A stretch of DNA of 63,070 bases from Pluralibacter gergoviae ATCC 33028 = NBRC 105706 (GTDB lineage: Bacteria; Pseudomonadota; Gammaproteobacteria; Enterobacterales; Enterobacteriaceae): the NCBI RefSeq assembly GCF_001598855.1, contig NZ_BCZS01000025.1, positions 1 to 63,070 on the forward strand, read 5' to 3'. Shown in pieces: positions 29,679-39,669 of this stretch; positions within the stretch are counted from its first letter, which is position 1, and every line of letters begins with the position of its first letter. The translations under genes and the position numbers were made by a program. Below the pieces are notes generated by a model. That model was not told the origin of the DNA. It saw only the letters and a program-made list of their open reading frames with translations, and did no database searches.

Positions 29679-30000
29679 AGGAAACTCCCTCAATCTGAAT
29701 CTGGATGATGGTCAATAGCGGTAGTGGAATCATAGTGAGTGCAGTTTTTTCCTCGCTCAATTACGTTATTTCACACCCGTATTAAGAGAATCCACAAACG
29801 TGCGCCTGGTCGCAAATATCCCCGCTGGCCACCTGAGGAAGAATCCGATCGCGGTCATAAATTGACAAATAAACCAAATATCGTAATCGCAAGATAAAAA
29901 TCTGTAATTGTCAGAAAAATCCTTCGTGCTAAAAGTTTTGCTGCATACCGTCACACATCACCCTTTTCGCCGTAATAACGCTAATAAAAGGCCAACCACG
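29679..30000. promoter_or_regulatory. divergent xylA / xylF control region
   Basis: The 322-bp region contains, on the minus strand, TGTGAAATAACGTAATTGAGC (29755-29775 on the plus strand), which closely resembles the E. coli xylA promoter segment as I recall it. On the xylF side, TCCGA-N6-TCATA (29844-29859) is a weak CRP-like site directly before ATTGACA, a good -35 box. By analogy with E. coli, XylR with xylose and CRP activate both directions; exact XylR sites are not assigned. Confidence 0.6.
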
Positions 30001-30993
30001 ATGAAGATAAAAACTCTCTGCCTCACCCTCTGCGCCTCTCTGCTGCTGACCAGCATGGCAAGCAGCGCCAAAGAGGTAAAAATCGGCATGGCGATTGACG
30101 ACCTGCGCCTGGAGCGCTGGCAAAAGGACCGCGATATATTTGTTAAAAAAGCCGAGTCGCTGGGTGCAAAAGTATTTGTGCAATCTGCCAACGGTAATGA
30201 AGAGACGCAGATGTCGCAGATCGAAAATATGATCAACCGCGGCGTCGATGTCCTGGTGATTATTCCTTACAACGGCCAGGTACTGAGCAACGTCATTAAA
30301 GAAGCAAAGCAGGAAGGTATTAAAGTGCTGGCCTATGACCGCATGATTAATAATGCCGATATCGATTTTTATATCTCTTTCGATAACGAAAAAGTGGGCG
30401 AGATGCAGGCGCAAAGCCTGGTGAATAAGGTGCCGGAGGGGAATTACTTTCTGATGGGCGGCTCGCCGGTGGATAACAACGCCAAGCTGTTCCGCGCCGG
30501 ACAGATGAAAGTGCTCAAGCCGCTGATCGACAGCGGAAAAATTAAGGTCGTCGGCGACCAGTGGGTCGACGGCTGGCTGCCGGAAAATGCGCTGAAAATC
30601 ATGGAAAATGCGCTTACCGCCAATAAAAACAAGATTGATGCCGTCGTCGCTTCTAACGACGCCACGGCGGGCGGCGCCATTCAGGCGCTGCAGGCTCAGG
30701 GCCTGGCGGGCAAGGTGGCTATCTCCGGACAGGATGCGGATTTAGCGGGTATCAAGCGCATTATTGCCGGCACGCAAACGATGACCGTGTATAAACCGAT
30801 TACCCGGCTTGCCAATACGGCAGCCGAAATAGCCGTTGAGCTGGGCAACGGCCAGCAGCCCAAATCTGACGCCACTCTGAATAACGGTCTGAAAGAGGTC
30901 CCGGCGCGCCTGCTGTCGCCCATTGAAGTCAATAAGGACAATATTGACGCCACCGTGATTAAAGACGGCTTTCACAAGAAGAGCGACCTCTGA
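30001..30993 (+). CDS. xylF: D-xylose ABC transporter, periplasmic binding protein
   Basis: The 330-aa protein (E. coli 330) has signal peptide MKIKTLCLTLCASLLLTSMASSA. A type I sugar-binding fold follows with KIGMAIDDLRLERWQKDRDIFVKKAESLGAKVFVQSA. AAGG lies upstream of the ATG at 30001; the longer frame reads promoter sequence. It is the first gene of xylFGH(R). Confidence 0.97.
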   Translation: MKIKTLCLTLCASLLLTSMASSAKEVKIGMAIDDLRLERWQKDRDIFVKKAESLGAKVFVQSANGNEETQMSQIENMINRGVDVLVIIPYNGQVLSNVIKEAKQEGIKVLAYDRMINNADIDFYISFDNEKVGEMQAQSLVNKVPEGNYFLMGGSPVDNNAKLFRAGQMKVLKPLIDSGKIKVVGDQWVDGWLPENALKIMENALTANKNKIDAVVASNDATAGGAIQALQAQGLAGKVAISGQDADLAGIKRIIAGTQTMTVYKPITRLANTAAEIAVELGNGQQPKSDATLNNGLKEVPARLLSPIEVNKDNIDATVIKDGFHKKSDL

Positions 30994-30999
30994 TTCCGC

Positions 31000-31017
31000 G
31001 CCCCTCCTGCGAGGGGC
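31000..31017 (+). promoter_or_regulatory. stem-loop between xylF and xylG
   Basis: The perfect 7-bp stem GCCCCTC / GAGGGGC with a CTGC loop has no T run. A hairpin at this place commonly stabilises the binding-protein part of ABC-transporter mRNAs or partly ends transcription, giving more XylF than XylGH. Confidence 0.5.
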
Positions 31018-31040
31018 CAGGCCCGTAAGGTAGCAACGCT

Positions 31041-32582
31041 ATGTCTTATTTACTTGAAATGAAGAGCATCACGAAAGCGTTCGGCGCGGTGAAGGCGGTG
31101 GATAACGTCAGCCTGCGCATGCGCGCGGGCGAAGTGCTTTCGCTGTGCGGCGAAAACGGCTCGGGAAAATCGACGCTGATGAAGGTGCTGTGCGGGATCT
31201 ATCCCCACGGCAGCTATGAGGGCGAGATCCGCTTCGCCGGCGAGCCGCTGCGGGCCGGGCACATTCGCGACACCGAGCGGCGCGGGATAGCGATCATTCA
31301 CCAGGAGCTGGCGCTGGTCAAACATCTGACGGTACTGGAAAATATTTTCCTCGGCGCTGAAATCACCCGCGCAGGCGTACTCGACTACGACCGGATGACC
31401 CTGCGCTGCCGCACGCTGCTGGCGCAGGTCAGCCTGCACATATCGCCGGATACCCGCGTCGGCGATTTAGGCCTCGGCCAGCAGCAGCTGGTGGAGATCG
31501 CCAAGGCGCTCAACAAGCAGGTGCGCCTGCTTATTCTTGATGAACCTACCGCCTCGCTCACCGAACAGGAGACCGGGGTGCTGCTGGGTATCATCCGCGA
31601 TCTGCAGCAGCACGATATCGCCTGTATCTACATCTCCCACAAGCTCAACGAGGTGAAGGCCATCTCCGACAAGGTTTGCGTGATCCGCGACGGCCAGCAT
31701 ATCGGCACCCGCGACGCCGCCGGCATGAGCGAGGACGACATCATCACCATGATGGTGGGCCGCGAGCTGACCTCCCTCTACCCCAGCGAACCGCATGAGA
31801 TTGGCGATGAGATCCTGCGGGTGGAAAACCTCACCGCCTGGCACCCGGTTAACCGCCACATCAAGCGCGTCGATAACCTCTCATTTTCGCTGCGCCGGGG
31901 GGAGATCCTCGGCATTGCCGGACTGGTGGGCGCCGGGCGCACCGAAGCCGTTCAGTGCCTGTTCGGCGTCTGGCCGGGACGTCGCGAAGGTAACATCTTT
32001 ATCGACGGCCAGCCGGTGCAGATAGCCCGCTGCCAGCAGGCTATCGCCCACGGCATTGCTATGGTGCCGGAGGATCGTAAGAAAGACGGCATTGTGCCGG
32101 TGATGGCGGTGGGAAAGAACATCACCCTCGCGGCGCTGGATCAGTTTACCGGCCCGCTCAGCAGCCTCGACGATGCCGGGGAACAGCGCTGCATTCTGGA
32201 TGCCATCCAGCGCCTGAAGGTAAAAACCGCCTCGCCGGAGCTGGCCATCGGGCGCCTGAGCGGCGGCAATCAGCAGAAGGCGATCCTCGCCCGCTGCCTG
32301 CTGCTCAATCCGCGCATTCTGATCCTCGATGAGCCGACGCGCGGCATCGATATCGGCGCTAAGTATGAAATTTACAAACTTATCAATCAGCTGGTGCAGC
32401 AGGGCATCGCGGTCATCGTCATCTCTTCTGAACTGCCGGAAGTGCTTGGCCTCAGCGACCGGGTACTGGTGATGCACGAAGGCAAATTGAAAGCGGACCT
32501 GATCAATGAGGGGCTGACCCAGGAACAGGTGATGGAAGCAGCCCTGAGGAGTGAACATCGTGTCGAAAAATACCCCGTCTGA
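31041..32582 (+). CDS. xylG: D-xylose ABC transporter, ATP-binding protein
   Basis: The 513-aa protein has two fused ABC domains. The first has Walker [10 protein letters not shown] and signature [15 protein letters not shown] with Walker [12 protein letters not shown]. The second has a degenerate Walker A ([11 protein letters not shown]) and signature [16 protein letters not shown] with [10 protein letters not shown], as is usual for sugar ABC proteins of this class. It overlaps the xylH start by 23 bp. Confidence 0.97.
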   Translation: MSYLLEMKSITKAFGAVKAVDNVSLRMRAGEVLSLCGENGSGKSTLMKVLCGIYPHGSYEGEIRFAGEPLRAGHIRDTERRGIAIIHQELALVKHLTVLENIFLGAEITRAGVLDYDRMTLRCRTLLAQVSLHISPDTRVGDLGLGQQQLVEIAKALNKQVRLLILDEPTASLTEQETGVLLGIIRDLQQHDIACIYISHKLNEVKAISDKVCVIRDGQHIGTRDAAGMSEDDIITMMVGRELTSLYPSEPHEIGDEILRVENLTAWHPVNRHIKRVDNLSFSLRRGEILGIAGLVGAGRTEAVQCLFGVWPGRREGNIFIDGQPVQIARCQQAIAHGIAMVPEDRKKDGIVPVMAVGKNITLAALDQFTGPLSSLDDAGEQRCILDAIQRLKVKTASPELAIGRLSGGNQQKAILARCLLLNPRILILDEPTRGIDIGAKYEIYKLINQLVQQGIAVIVISSELPEVLGLSDRVLVMHEGKLKADLINEGLTQEQVMEAALRSEHRVEKYPV

Positions 32583-33741
32583 ACTGCCGCTCGCGGCGAA
32601 GCTGCCCCTCGCCCCCGCCGGGCTGAAGAAACTTAATCTGCAGGTTTTTGTGATGATCGCGGCCATCGTCGCCATCATGCTGTTCTTTACCTGGACCACG
32701 GACGGCGCCTACCTCAGCGCCCGCAACGTCTCCAATCTGCTGCGCCAGACCGCCATCACCGGCATTCTGGCGGTGGGGATGGTGTTTGTGATCATTTCGG
32801 CGGAAATCGATCTCTCCGTCGGCTCGATGATGGGCCTGCTCGGCGGCGCGGCGGCGATTTTTGACGTCTGGCTGGGCTGGCCGCTGCCGCTGACCATCGT
32901 GGTCACCCTCGCGCTGGGCCTGCTGCTGGGGGCGTGGAACGGCTGGTGGGTCGCCTATCGCAAAGTGCCGTCATTTATCGTCACCCTGGCCGGGATGCTG
33001 GCCTTTCGCGGCATCCTGATAGGCATCACCAACGGCACTACCGTCTCGCCCACCAGCGCGGCGATGTCGCAGATTGGCCAGAGCTACCTGCCGGACGGCA
33101 TCGGCTTCATTCTCGGCGTCGTCGGATTGATGGCCTTTATTGCCTGGCAGTGGCGCGGGCGGATGCGCCGCCGGGCGCTGGGGCTGGACAATGCGCCCGC
33201 GTCCGGCGCAGTTAGCCGCCAGGCGCTGACGGCGGTCATTGCCCTGGGCGCTATCTGGATGCTTAACGACTACCGCGGCGTGCCGACGCCGGTGCTGCTG
33301 CTGGCCCTGCTGCTGCTGGCGGGGATGTTTATGGCCACGCGCACCGCTTTTGGCCGCCGAATCTACGCCATTGGCGGCAACCTCGAGGCCGCCCGCCTCT
33401 CGGGGATCAACGTCGAGCGCAATAAGCTGGCGGTATTTGCTCTCAACGGCCTGATGGTGGCTATCGCCGGGCTTATTCTCAGCGCGCGGCTGGGCGCCGG
33501 GTCGCCCTCTGCCGGCAACATTGCCGAACTGGATGCCATCGCCGCCTGCGTGATCGGCGGCACCAGCCTTGCGGGCGGCGTCGGCAGCGTGGCCGGGGCG
33601 GTGATGGGGGCATTTATTATGTCTGCGCTGGATAATGGGATGAGCATGATGGACGTTGCGACCTTCTGGCAGTATATCGTTAAGGGCGCCATCCTGCTGC
33701 TGGCAGTGTGGATGGACTCCGCGACCAAGCGCCGGGCCTGA
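32560..33741 (+). CDS. xylH: D-xylose ABC transporter, permease
   Basis: The 393-aa permease has about ten helices and contains [24 protein letters not shown] and [18 protein letters not shown]-type EAA-like segments. I chose the GTG at 32560 (giving MSKNTPSE, as in E. coli XylH), because GAGGAG lies 9 nt upstream; the GTG at 32551 directly abuts that site. The start lies inside xylG, indicating coupled translation. Confidence 0.95.
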   Translation: MSKNTPSELPLAAKLPLAPAGLKKLNLQVFVMIAAIVAIMLFFTWTTDGAYLSARNVSNLLRQTAITGILAVGMVFVIISAEIDLSVGSMMGLLGGAAAIFDVWLGWPLPLTIVVTLALGLLLGAWNGWWVAYRKVPSFIVTLAGMLAFRGILIGITNGTTVSPTSAAMSQIGQSYLPDGIGFILGVVGLMAFIAWQWRGRMRRRALGLDNAPASGAVSRQALTAVIALGAIWMLNDYRGVPTPVLLLALLLLAGMFMATRTAFGRRIYAIGGNLEAARLSGINVERNKLAVFALNGLMVAIAGLILSARLGAGSPSAGNIAELDAIAACVIGGTSLAGGVGSVAGAVMGAFIMSALDNGMSMMDVATFWQYIVKGAILLLAVWMDSATKRRA

Positions 33742-33776
33742 GCGCCCGCCAACGACACGATAACGGGAAACGAGCC

Positions 33777-34955
33777 ATGTTTGAGAAACGCCATCGGGTA
33801 ACGCTGCTGTTTAACGCCAATAAGGCCTACGACCGCCAGGTCGTGGAGGGCGTAGGAGAGTACCTGCAGGCGTCTCAGTCCGGGTGGGACATTTTCATTG
33901 AGGAGGATTTTCGCACCCGCATCGACAATATTCGCGAATGGCTCGGCGATGGCGTTATCGCCGACTACGACGATCCGCAGATAGAGGCGCTGCTGGCGGG
34001 CGTCAGGGTGCCGATTGTCGGCGTCGGCGGCTCCTATCATCGCCCGGAGGACTACCCGCCCGTTCACTACATCGCCACCGATAATGCCGCGCTGGTAGAG
34101 AGCGCGTTCCTGCACCTGAAGGAGAAAGGCGTGCATCGCTTCGCCTTCTACGGCCTGCCCGCCTCCAGCGGCAAGCGCTGGGCGGTCGAGCGGGAGTACG
34201 CCTTCTGTCAGCGGGTGGCAAAAGAGAAGTATCGCGGCGTGGTCTATCAGGGTCTGGAGACGGCGCCGGAAAACTGGCAGCACGCCCAGAACCGGCTGGC
34301 GGACTGGCTGCAGACCTTGCCGCCGCAGACCGGCATTATCGCCGTCACCGACGCCCGCGCCCGCCACGTGCTGCAGGTCTGCGAGCAGCTGCAGATCCCG
34401 GTCCCGGAAAAGCTGTGCGTGATCGGCATTGATAACGAAGAGCTGACCCGCTACCTCTCACGAGTGGCCCTCTCCTCGGTGGCGCAGGGCACGCGGCAGA
34501 TGGGCTATCAGGCGGCAAAGCTGCTGCACCGTCTGATGGACGATGAGCCGCTGCCCCTGCAGCGCCTGCTGGTGCCGCCGGCGCGCGTTATCGAGCGCCG
34601 CTCCACCGACTACCGATCGCTCAAGGACCCGGCGGTGATCCAGGCGATGCACTACATCCGCAACAACGCCTGCAAAGGCATTAAGGTCGAGCAGGTGCTG
34701 GACGCGGTGGGCATCTCGCGCTCCAATCTGGAGAAGCGCTTCAAGGAGGACGTAGGCGAAACCATCCACGCCGTGATCCACAGCGAAAAGCTGGATAAGG
34801 CGCGCAGCCTGCTGGTCTCGACGTCGCTCTCCATCAACGAAATCTCACAGATGTGCGGCTACCCGTCGCTGCAGTACTTCTATTCAGTCTTCAGGAAGGA
34901 GTATGAAAGCACGCCGAAGGAGTACCGCGAGCGGTTTGGCGAAGCGCTGGTATAA
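33777..34955 (+). CDS. xylR: xylose operon activator XylR
   Basis: The 392-aa protein (E. coli 392) has an N-terminal LacI-like xylose-binding domain (residues about 5-270, HRVTLLFNANKAYDRQVVEGV) and a C-terminal AraC-type double HTH (about 285-392, KGIKVEQVLDAVGISRSNLEKRFKEDVG). It activates xylAB and xylFGH. It starts 35 bp after xylH and has a weak ribosome site, so it is probably also read from the xylFGH transcript. Confidence 0.97.
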   Translation: MFEKRHRVTLLFNANKAYDRQVVEGVGEYLQASQSGWDIFIEEDFRTRIDNIREWLGDGVIADYDDPQIEALLAGVRVPIVGVGGSYHRPEDYPPVHYIATDNAALVESAFLHLKEKGVHRFAFYGLPASSGKRWAVEREYAFCQRVAKEKYRGVVYQGLETAPENWQHAQNRLADWLQTLPPQTGIIAVTDARARHVLQVCEQLQIPVPEKLCVIGIDNEELTRYLSRVALSSVAQGTRQMGYQAAKLLHRLMDDEPLPLQRLLVPPARVIERRSTDYRSLKDPAVIQAMHYIRNNACKGIKVEQVLDAVGISRSNLEKRFKEDVGETIHAVIHSEKLDKARSLLVSTSLSINEISQMCGYPSLQYFYSVFRKEYESTPKEYRERFGEALV

Positions 34956-34990
34956 AAAAAGCGCCTTCCGTCAGGGAGGCGCTTTTTCGT
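34954..34990. terminator. bidirectional terminator between xylR and bax
   Basis: The stem AAAAAGCGCCTTCC / GGGAGGCGCTTTTT, with one wobble pair, a GTCA loop and flanking A and T runs, lies between two convergent genes. Confidence 0.9.
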
Positions 34991-35006
34991 TTTCGTTAGC
35001 CGCGGA

Positions 35007-35834
35007 TTACATATGTGCCGCAATCAGCCGCTGGTTATCCTGGTACATGCTGAGCAGGAAGTTGTTGTAGCTGGAACCGCGCGTTGAGTAGCCTTTCAGC
35101 TTGTGGATCATCGCCGTAGCGGTGAGTTCCTGATCCGCTTTACGCATCTGCGCGCGCGACTTGCGGAAAGACTTATAGGCCGGATGCGTATTCATGTTGG
35201 TGACGTACGCTTCGACAGACTCTTTCACTGAATCAAAGTGCGAGTAGCCGCGCACTTTGCCGCCGGAAGCCGGACACTTGCCGCTGCCGCACTTCATGCC
35301 GAACAGGTTGTTGTTCGACCGCGCCAGCTTCGAGGTGCCCCAGCCGCTTTCCGCGGCGGCCATTGTGGCGACCATGCTGCCCGGGATGATATCCACGCGC
35401 TCAAGCAGGGCGTTCCACGGCACGTGGCGAGTGTTGCCGGACCAGCTGATTTTATAGCGCTGGGTAATCTCTTTCAGGCGCGTGCGCTCTGAAGGGGACC
35501 AGCGGGCGTCATACTGCTTTGAGATCAGCCAGTTACGATCGGCTGAAATCTTAGCATTCTGACTGGTTATGTAAGGCATCACTGTCCGGAGAAACGCTCT
35601 TTTCCTTGGGGTTCCGGAAGGGTATTGTCGCAAATCAGGAAGTGAACTGCTCTTTGCACTATTGCGAGAATACTCTTGTTTACTGCTAACCTTGCTACTG
35701 CTTTTTGCTTTTATTATCGGGGCTTTGTGACTCGCTGTTGCTGTGTGCTTTTGTGCCAGCACCCCACCTGAAAATGCGCAGGTGAGTAACATGAGTATCG
35801 TGGCCCCATATCGTCGAATGGGAGTCGATATCAT
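35007..35834 (-). CDS. bax: Bax protein, putative peptidoglycan glucosaminidase
   Basis: The 275-aa protein (E. coli 274) has an N-terminal hydrophobic segment (ATILMLLTCAFSGGVLAQ) serving as signal or anchor, a Ser/Lys-rich linker (residues 30-65), and a C-terminal glucosaminidase domain (PF01832 type) at about 130-260. The catalytic-Glu segment is MAAAESGWGTSKLARSNNNLFGMKC. GGAG precedes the ATG. It is a single gene, divergent from malS. Confidence 0.93.
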   Translation of the reverse strand: MISTPIRRYGATILMLLTCAFSGGVLAQKHTATASHKAPIIKAKSSSKVSSKQEYSRNSAKSSSLPDLRQYPSGTPRKRAFLRTVMPYITSQNAKISADRNWLISKQYDARWSPSERTRLKEITQRYKISWSGNTRHVPWNALLERVDIIPGSMVATMAAAESGWGTSKLARSNNNLFGMKCGSGKCPASGGKVRGYSHFDSVKESVEAYVTNMNTHPAYKSFRKSRAQMRKADQELTATAMIHKLKGYSTRGSSYNNFLLSMYQDNQRLIAAHM

Positions 35835-36160
35835 TAGGTCTCCAGGGCGGATGTAATCATTCCAACACCATGTATTGATGAAAGTTTGCTATAAATGGCC
35901 GCAAATCATACCAAAAATACCCGTCTGACGCATTCAAATTAATAGTCCAATTCCTAAACGTTGTCACCAGAGAATTGCGCCGTTTCGCTCCAGGTTGCCT
36001 CATACTCCTGAAAATTATCGCGTTATTGCGGCCGTTTTTTTCAGGTCAATGGGCCAGATGCTCCTCCCTGACCATCCTCCCCCGTAAATGCCCGTCGGGA
36101 GGAGCCGCCCATCGCCCGGCGCTGGCAAAATCAGCAAAAAACGGACAACAGGTGAACGCA
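35835..36160. other. divergent bax / malS intergenic region
   Basis: These 326 bp contain no gene. The bax-proximal half is AT-rich; the malS-proximal part carries three MalT-type GGAGGA cores, listed separately, and a possible -10 element (CAAAAT) near 36126. Confidence 0.6.
36062..36103. promoter_or_regulatory. three MalT-type boxes upstream of malS
   Basis: GGAGGA cores occur at 36062-36067 and 36075-36080 (both minus orientation, 13 bp apart) and at 36098-36103 (plus orientation), 58-99 bp before the malS start. MalT boxes have a GGA(T/G)GA core and occur in such groups before mal genes. Maltotriose-dependent activation of malS by MalT is known in E. coli. Confidence 0.6.
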
Positions 36161-38188
36161 ATGAAACGTGCTGCACTGGCCTCACTGCTCTTTCCCGGAC
36201 TGGCAACCGCCGCCTGGACTACCGCTGAGTTTCCCGCTTTCGTCCCCGACGACAGCGGAACGTTTGTCAGCCAGAAAATGCTGGCGAAGGGTACACGCCC
36301 CCTGACCCTCAATTTTGACAAACAGTGCTGGCAGCCCGCTTCTGAGATTAAACTGAATAAGATGCTCTCCCTGACGCCCTGCGAGGGCGACGCGCCCGCC
36401 TGGCGGATTTACCGCGACGGTCGCTATACGCTGACGGTGGATACCCGCTCCGGCACGCCCACGCTGATGCTGAGCGTTGAATCCGCCGCGGCGCCGGCGC
36501 AGGAAGCAGCCCGCCAGTGTCCGCGCGGCGGCGGACAGACGCTGACCGTCCCGGTGAGCCCGACCTTTGCCGAGGGTAGCCAGGTGCGGGACTTCTACAG
36601 CGGCCAGACGGCGGTGGTGAGGCAGGGCAAAGTGACCTTCCGGCCTGCCGCCGGCAGCAACGGCCTGCTGCTGCTGGAGAGCGCCGACGCGCGCATGCCC
36701 GCGGTCTTCAACTGGCACAACGCCACCGTCTACTTCGTCCTGACCGACCGCTTCGTGAACGGCAATCCCGACAATGACCACAGCTACGGACGCCGCAAGG
36801 ATGGCCTGCAGGAGATAGGCACTTTTCACGGCGGCGATCTGCAGGGCCTCACCGGTAAACTCGACTATTTGCAGCAGCTGGGGGTCAACGTCCTGTGGAT
36901 AAGCTCGCCCCTGGAGCAGATCCACGGCTGGGTCGGCGGTGGCAGCAAAGGTGATTTTCCCCACTACGCCTACCACGGCTACTATCCGATGGACTGGACC
37001 CGCCTTGATGCCAACATGGGCAGCGAAGCGGATCTGCGCAAGCTGGTGGATGAAGCCCACCGGCGCGGCATCCGCATCCTGTTTGATGTGGTGATGAACC
37101 ACGCGGGCTACGCTACGCTTGCGGACATGCAGGAGTATCAGTTCGGCGCCCTCTACCTGAAGGGGGATGAACTGAAGAAGACGCTCGGCGAGCGCTGGAC
37201 CGACTGGCAGCCGGGGCCGGGGCAGAGCTGGCACAGCTTCAATGACTACATCAACTTCGGCGATAACGCCGCGTGGGCGAAGTGGTGGGGCAAGCAGTGG
37301 GTGCGCACCGACATCGGCGATTACGACAGCCCCGGCTTTGACGATCTCACCATGTCGCTGGCCTTTCTGCCGGATCTGAAAACGGAATCAACAGAAGCAT
37401 CGGGGCTGCCGACGTTCTATCAGCACAAGCCCGGCAGCGCCGCCCGGGCCATCGCCGGCTATACGCCGCGCGACTACCTGACCCACTGGCTCAGCCAGTG
37501 GGTGCGCGACTACGGCATCGACGGCTTTCGCATCGATACCGCGAAACACGTTGAGCCCGCCGCCTGGCAGCAGCTCAAAACGCAGAGCGCGCAGGCGCTG
37601 GCGGAGTGGAAAAAGGCCAATCCCGGCAAAGCGCCCGATGACGGTCCTTTCTGGATGACCGGCGAAGCCTGGGGCCACGGCGTCATGGAGAGCAGCTACT
37701 ACCACCACGGCTTTGATGCGATGATCAACTTCGACTACCAGCAGCAGGCGGCAAAAGCCGCGGACTGCTTCGCCGACATCGAACCGGTGTGGCAGCAGAT
37801 GGCGGAGAAGCTGCAGAGCTTCAACGTGCTGAGCTATCTCTCGTCCCACGATACGCGCCTGTTCCGCGAAGGCGGCAGCAGCGCCGCCGAACTGCTGCTG
37901 CTCGCCCCGGGGGCGGTGCAAATTTTCTACGGCGATGAGTCGGCGCGGCCTTTCGGCCCGACGGGCTCCGACCCGCTGCAGGGCACCCGCTCTGACATGA
38001 ACTGGCAGGAGGTTGCCGGCAAGCGCGCATCGCTGGTTGCCCACTGGCGGACCCTCGGCCAGTTTCGCGCCCGCCACCCGGCCATCGGCGCGGGTAGCCA
38101 CATGCCGCTGGCGCTGGACCAGGGTTACGGCTTTGTGCGCCAGCGTGGCGATGACAAAGTCATCGTGGTGTGGGCCGGCAGACCGTAG
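36161..38188 (+). CDS. malS: periplasmic alpha-amylase
   Basis: This enzyme cleaves longer maltodextrins in the periplasm. The 675-aa protein (E. coli 676) has signal peptide MKRAALASLLFPGLATA and an N-terminal extension with Cys residues that form disulfides in MalS. The GH13 domain from about 195 has the regions FDVVMNH, GFRIDTAKH (catalytic Asp), GEAWGHG (catalytic Glu) and SSHDTR. I chose the ATG at 36161 because it starts the signal peptide; the longer frame runs through the MalT boxes. Confidence 0.97.
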   Translation: MKRAALASLLFPGLATAAWTTAEFPAFVPDDSGTFVSQKMLAKGTRPLTLNFDKQCWQPASEIKLNKMLSLTPCEGDAPAWRIYRDGRYTLTVDTRSGTPTLMLSVESAAAPAQEAARQCPRGGGQTLTVPVSPTFAEGSQVRDFYSGQTAVVRQGKVTFRPAAGSNGLLLLESADARMPAVFNWHNATVYFVLTDRFVNGNPDNDHSYGRRKDGLQEIGTFHGGDLQGLTGKLDYLQQLGVNVLWISSPLEQIHGWVGGGSKGDFPHYAYHGYYPMDWTRLDANMGSEADLRKLVDEAHRRGIRILFDVVMNHAGYATLADMQEYQFGALYLKGDELKKTLGERWTDWQPGPGQSWHSFNDYINFGDNAAWAKWWGKQWVRTDIGDYDSPGFDDLTMSLAFLPDLKTESTEASGLPTFYQHKPGSAARAIAGYTPRDYLTHWLSQWVRDYGIDGFRIDTAKHVEPAAWQQLKTQSAQALAEWKKANPGKAPDDGPFWMTGEAWGHGVMESSYYHHGFDAMINFDYQQQAAKAADCFADIEPVWQQMAEKLQSFNVLSYLSSHDTRLFREGGSSAAELLLLAPGAVQIFYGDESARPFGPTGSDPLQGTRSDMNWQEVAGKRASLVAHWRTLGQFRARHPAIGAGSHMPLALDQGYGFVRQRGDDKVIVVWAGRP

Positions 38189-38198
38189 CACCTCACCG

Positions 38199-38236
38199 CA
38201 GGATCACTCCGCGCCTGCGGAGTGATCTGCTTTTAT
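38199..38236 (+). terminator. terminator of malS
   Basis: The stem GATCACTCCGC / GCGGAGTGATC with a GCCT loop is followed by TGCTTTTAT. Confidence 0.85.
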
Positions 38237-38349
38237 ATAAATAACAATCAGCATAAAACACCACACTCATCGCAACTCACCCGTTTGCACCACGTCAGCG
38301 CAAGGGTTATCGTTAGCCACTTCCCGTAAGACCGACAGAGCACCTGCAT

Positions 38350-39612
38350 ATGACATTTTCACTTTTCGGCGATAAATTTACCCGTCACTCCGGCATAGCC
38401 CGCCTGATGGAAGACCTTAACGATGGACTGAGAACCCCTGGCGCTATCATGCTTGGCGGAGGAAACCCGGCGCAGATCCCGCAGATGAACGACTACTTTC
38501 ATCAGCTGCTGGCGCAGATGCTGGAAAACGGCAAACTCGCTGAATCGCTGTGCAATTATGACGGCCCGCAGGGCAAATCAGAGCTGCTAACCCTGCTGGC
38601 GCAGATGCTGCAGGAGGAGCTGGGATGGGATATCGGACCACAGAATATTGCGCTAACAAACGGCAGTCAGAGCGCGTTTTTCTACTTATTTAACCTCTTT
38701 GCCGGTCGCCGGGCCGACGGCACGACCCGCAAGGTGCTGTTCCCGCTGACGCCGGAGTATATCGGCTATGCCGACGCCGGCCTCGAAGAGGACCTGTTTG
38801 TCTCCGCGCGCCCCAACATCGAGCTGCTGGCGGACGGCCAGTTTAAGTATCACGTCGATTTTGAACACCTGCGGGTTACCGAAGAGACCGGCATGATCTG
38901 CGTGTCGCGCCCGACCAACCCGACCGGCAACGTGATCACCGACGATGAGCTGATGAAGCTTGACGCCATCGCCAATCAGCACGGCATTCCGCTGGTTATC
39001 GATAACGCCTACGGCGTGCCCTTCCCCGGCATTATCTTCAGCGAAGCGCGCCCGCTGTGGAATCCCAATATCGTGCTGTGCATGAGCCTCTCCAAGCTCG
39101 GCCTGCCCGGCAGCCGCTGCGGCATCATCATCGCTAACGAACAGGTAATCAGCGCCATCAGCAATATGAACGGTATTATCAGCCTTGCGCCCGGCGGCGT
39201 GGGCCCGGCGCTGATGTGCGAAATGATTCGGCGTAAAGACCTGCTGCGCCTGTCGGAAACGGTGATCAGGCCGTTTTACGCCCAGCGCGTGCAGGAGACT
39301 ATCGCGACTATTCGCCGCTATCTGCCGGAAGATCGCTGCCTGATCCACAAGCCCGAGGGCGCTATTTTCCTCTGGCTGTGGTTTAAGGATCTGCCGATTT
39401 CTACCGAGGTGCTTTATCAGCGGCTGAAGAAGCGCGGCGTGCTGATGGTGCCGGGCCACTTTTTCTTCCCCGGCCTCGACAAGCCGTGGCCGCACACGCA
39501 TCAGTGTATGCGCATGAACTACGTGCCGGATCCGGACAAGATTGAGGCGGGCGTTAAGATTCTCGCCGAAGAAATTGAGGTTGCCTGGCAGGAGAGCGGC
39601 TGCCAGGCGTAA
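38350..39612 (+). CDS. avtA: valine--pyruvate aminotransferase
   Basis: This PLP enzyme (transaminase C) exchanges the amino group between valine and pyruvate, giving alanine. The 420-aa protein (E. coli 417) has conserved N-terminus MTFSLFGDKFTRHSGI, PTNPTGNVI, and the PLP-lysine segment CMSLSKLGLPGSRCGII. The ribosome site is weak. It is a single gene with its own 160-bp upstream region. Confidence 0.97.
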   Translation: MTFSLFGDKFTRHSGIARLMEDLNDGLRTPGAIMLGGGNPAQIPQMNDYFHQLLAQMLENGKLAESLCNYDGPQGKSELLTLLAQMLQEELGWDIGPQNIALTNGSQSAFFYLFNLFAGRRADGTTRKVLFPLTPEYIGYADAGLEEDLFVSARPNIELLADGQFKYHVDFEHLRVTEETGMICVSRPTNPTGNVITDDELMKLDAIANQHGIPLVIDNAYGVPFPGIIFSEARPLWNPNIVLCMSLSKLGLPGSRCGIIIANEQVISAISNMNGIISLAPGGVGPALMCEMIRRKDLLRLSETVIRPFYAQRVQETIATIRRYLPEDRCLIHKPEGAIFLWLWFKDLPISTEVLYQRLKKRGVLMVPGHFFFPGLDKPWPHTHQCMRMNYVPDPDKIEAGVKILAEEIEVAWQESGCQA

Positions 39613-39633
39613 TCCTCGCAGCGCGGTAAAGCG

Positions 39634-39669
39634 AAAAGCTGGCCACCTTTCGGTGGCCAGCTTTTTTTA
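39634..39669. terminator. bidirectional terminator between avtA and the DUF1471 gene
   Basis: A perfect 14-bp stem AAAAGCTGGCCACC / GGTGGCCAGCTTTT with a TTTC loop is followed by TTTT. It lies between convergent genes, and its end touches the stop codon of the minus-strand gene. Confidence 0.9.
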
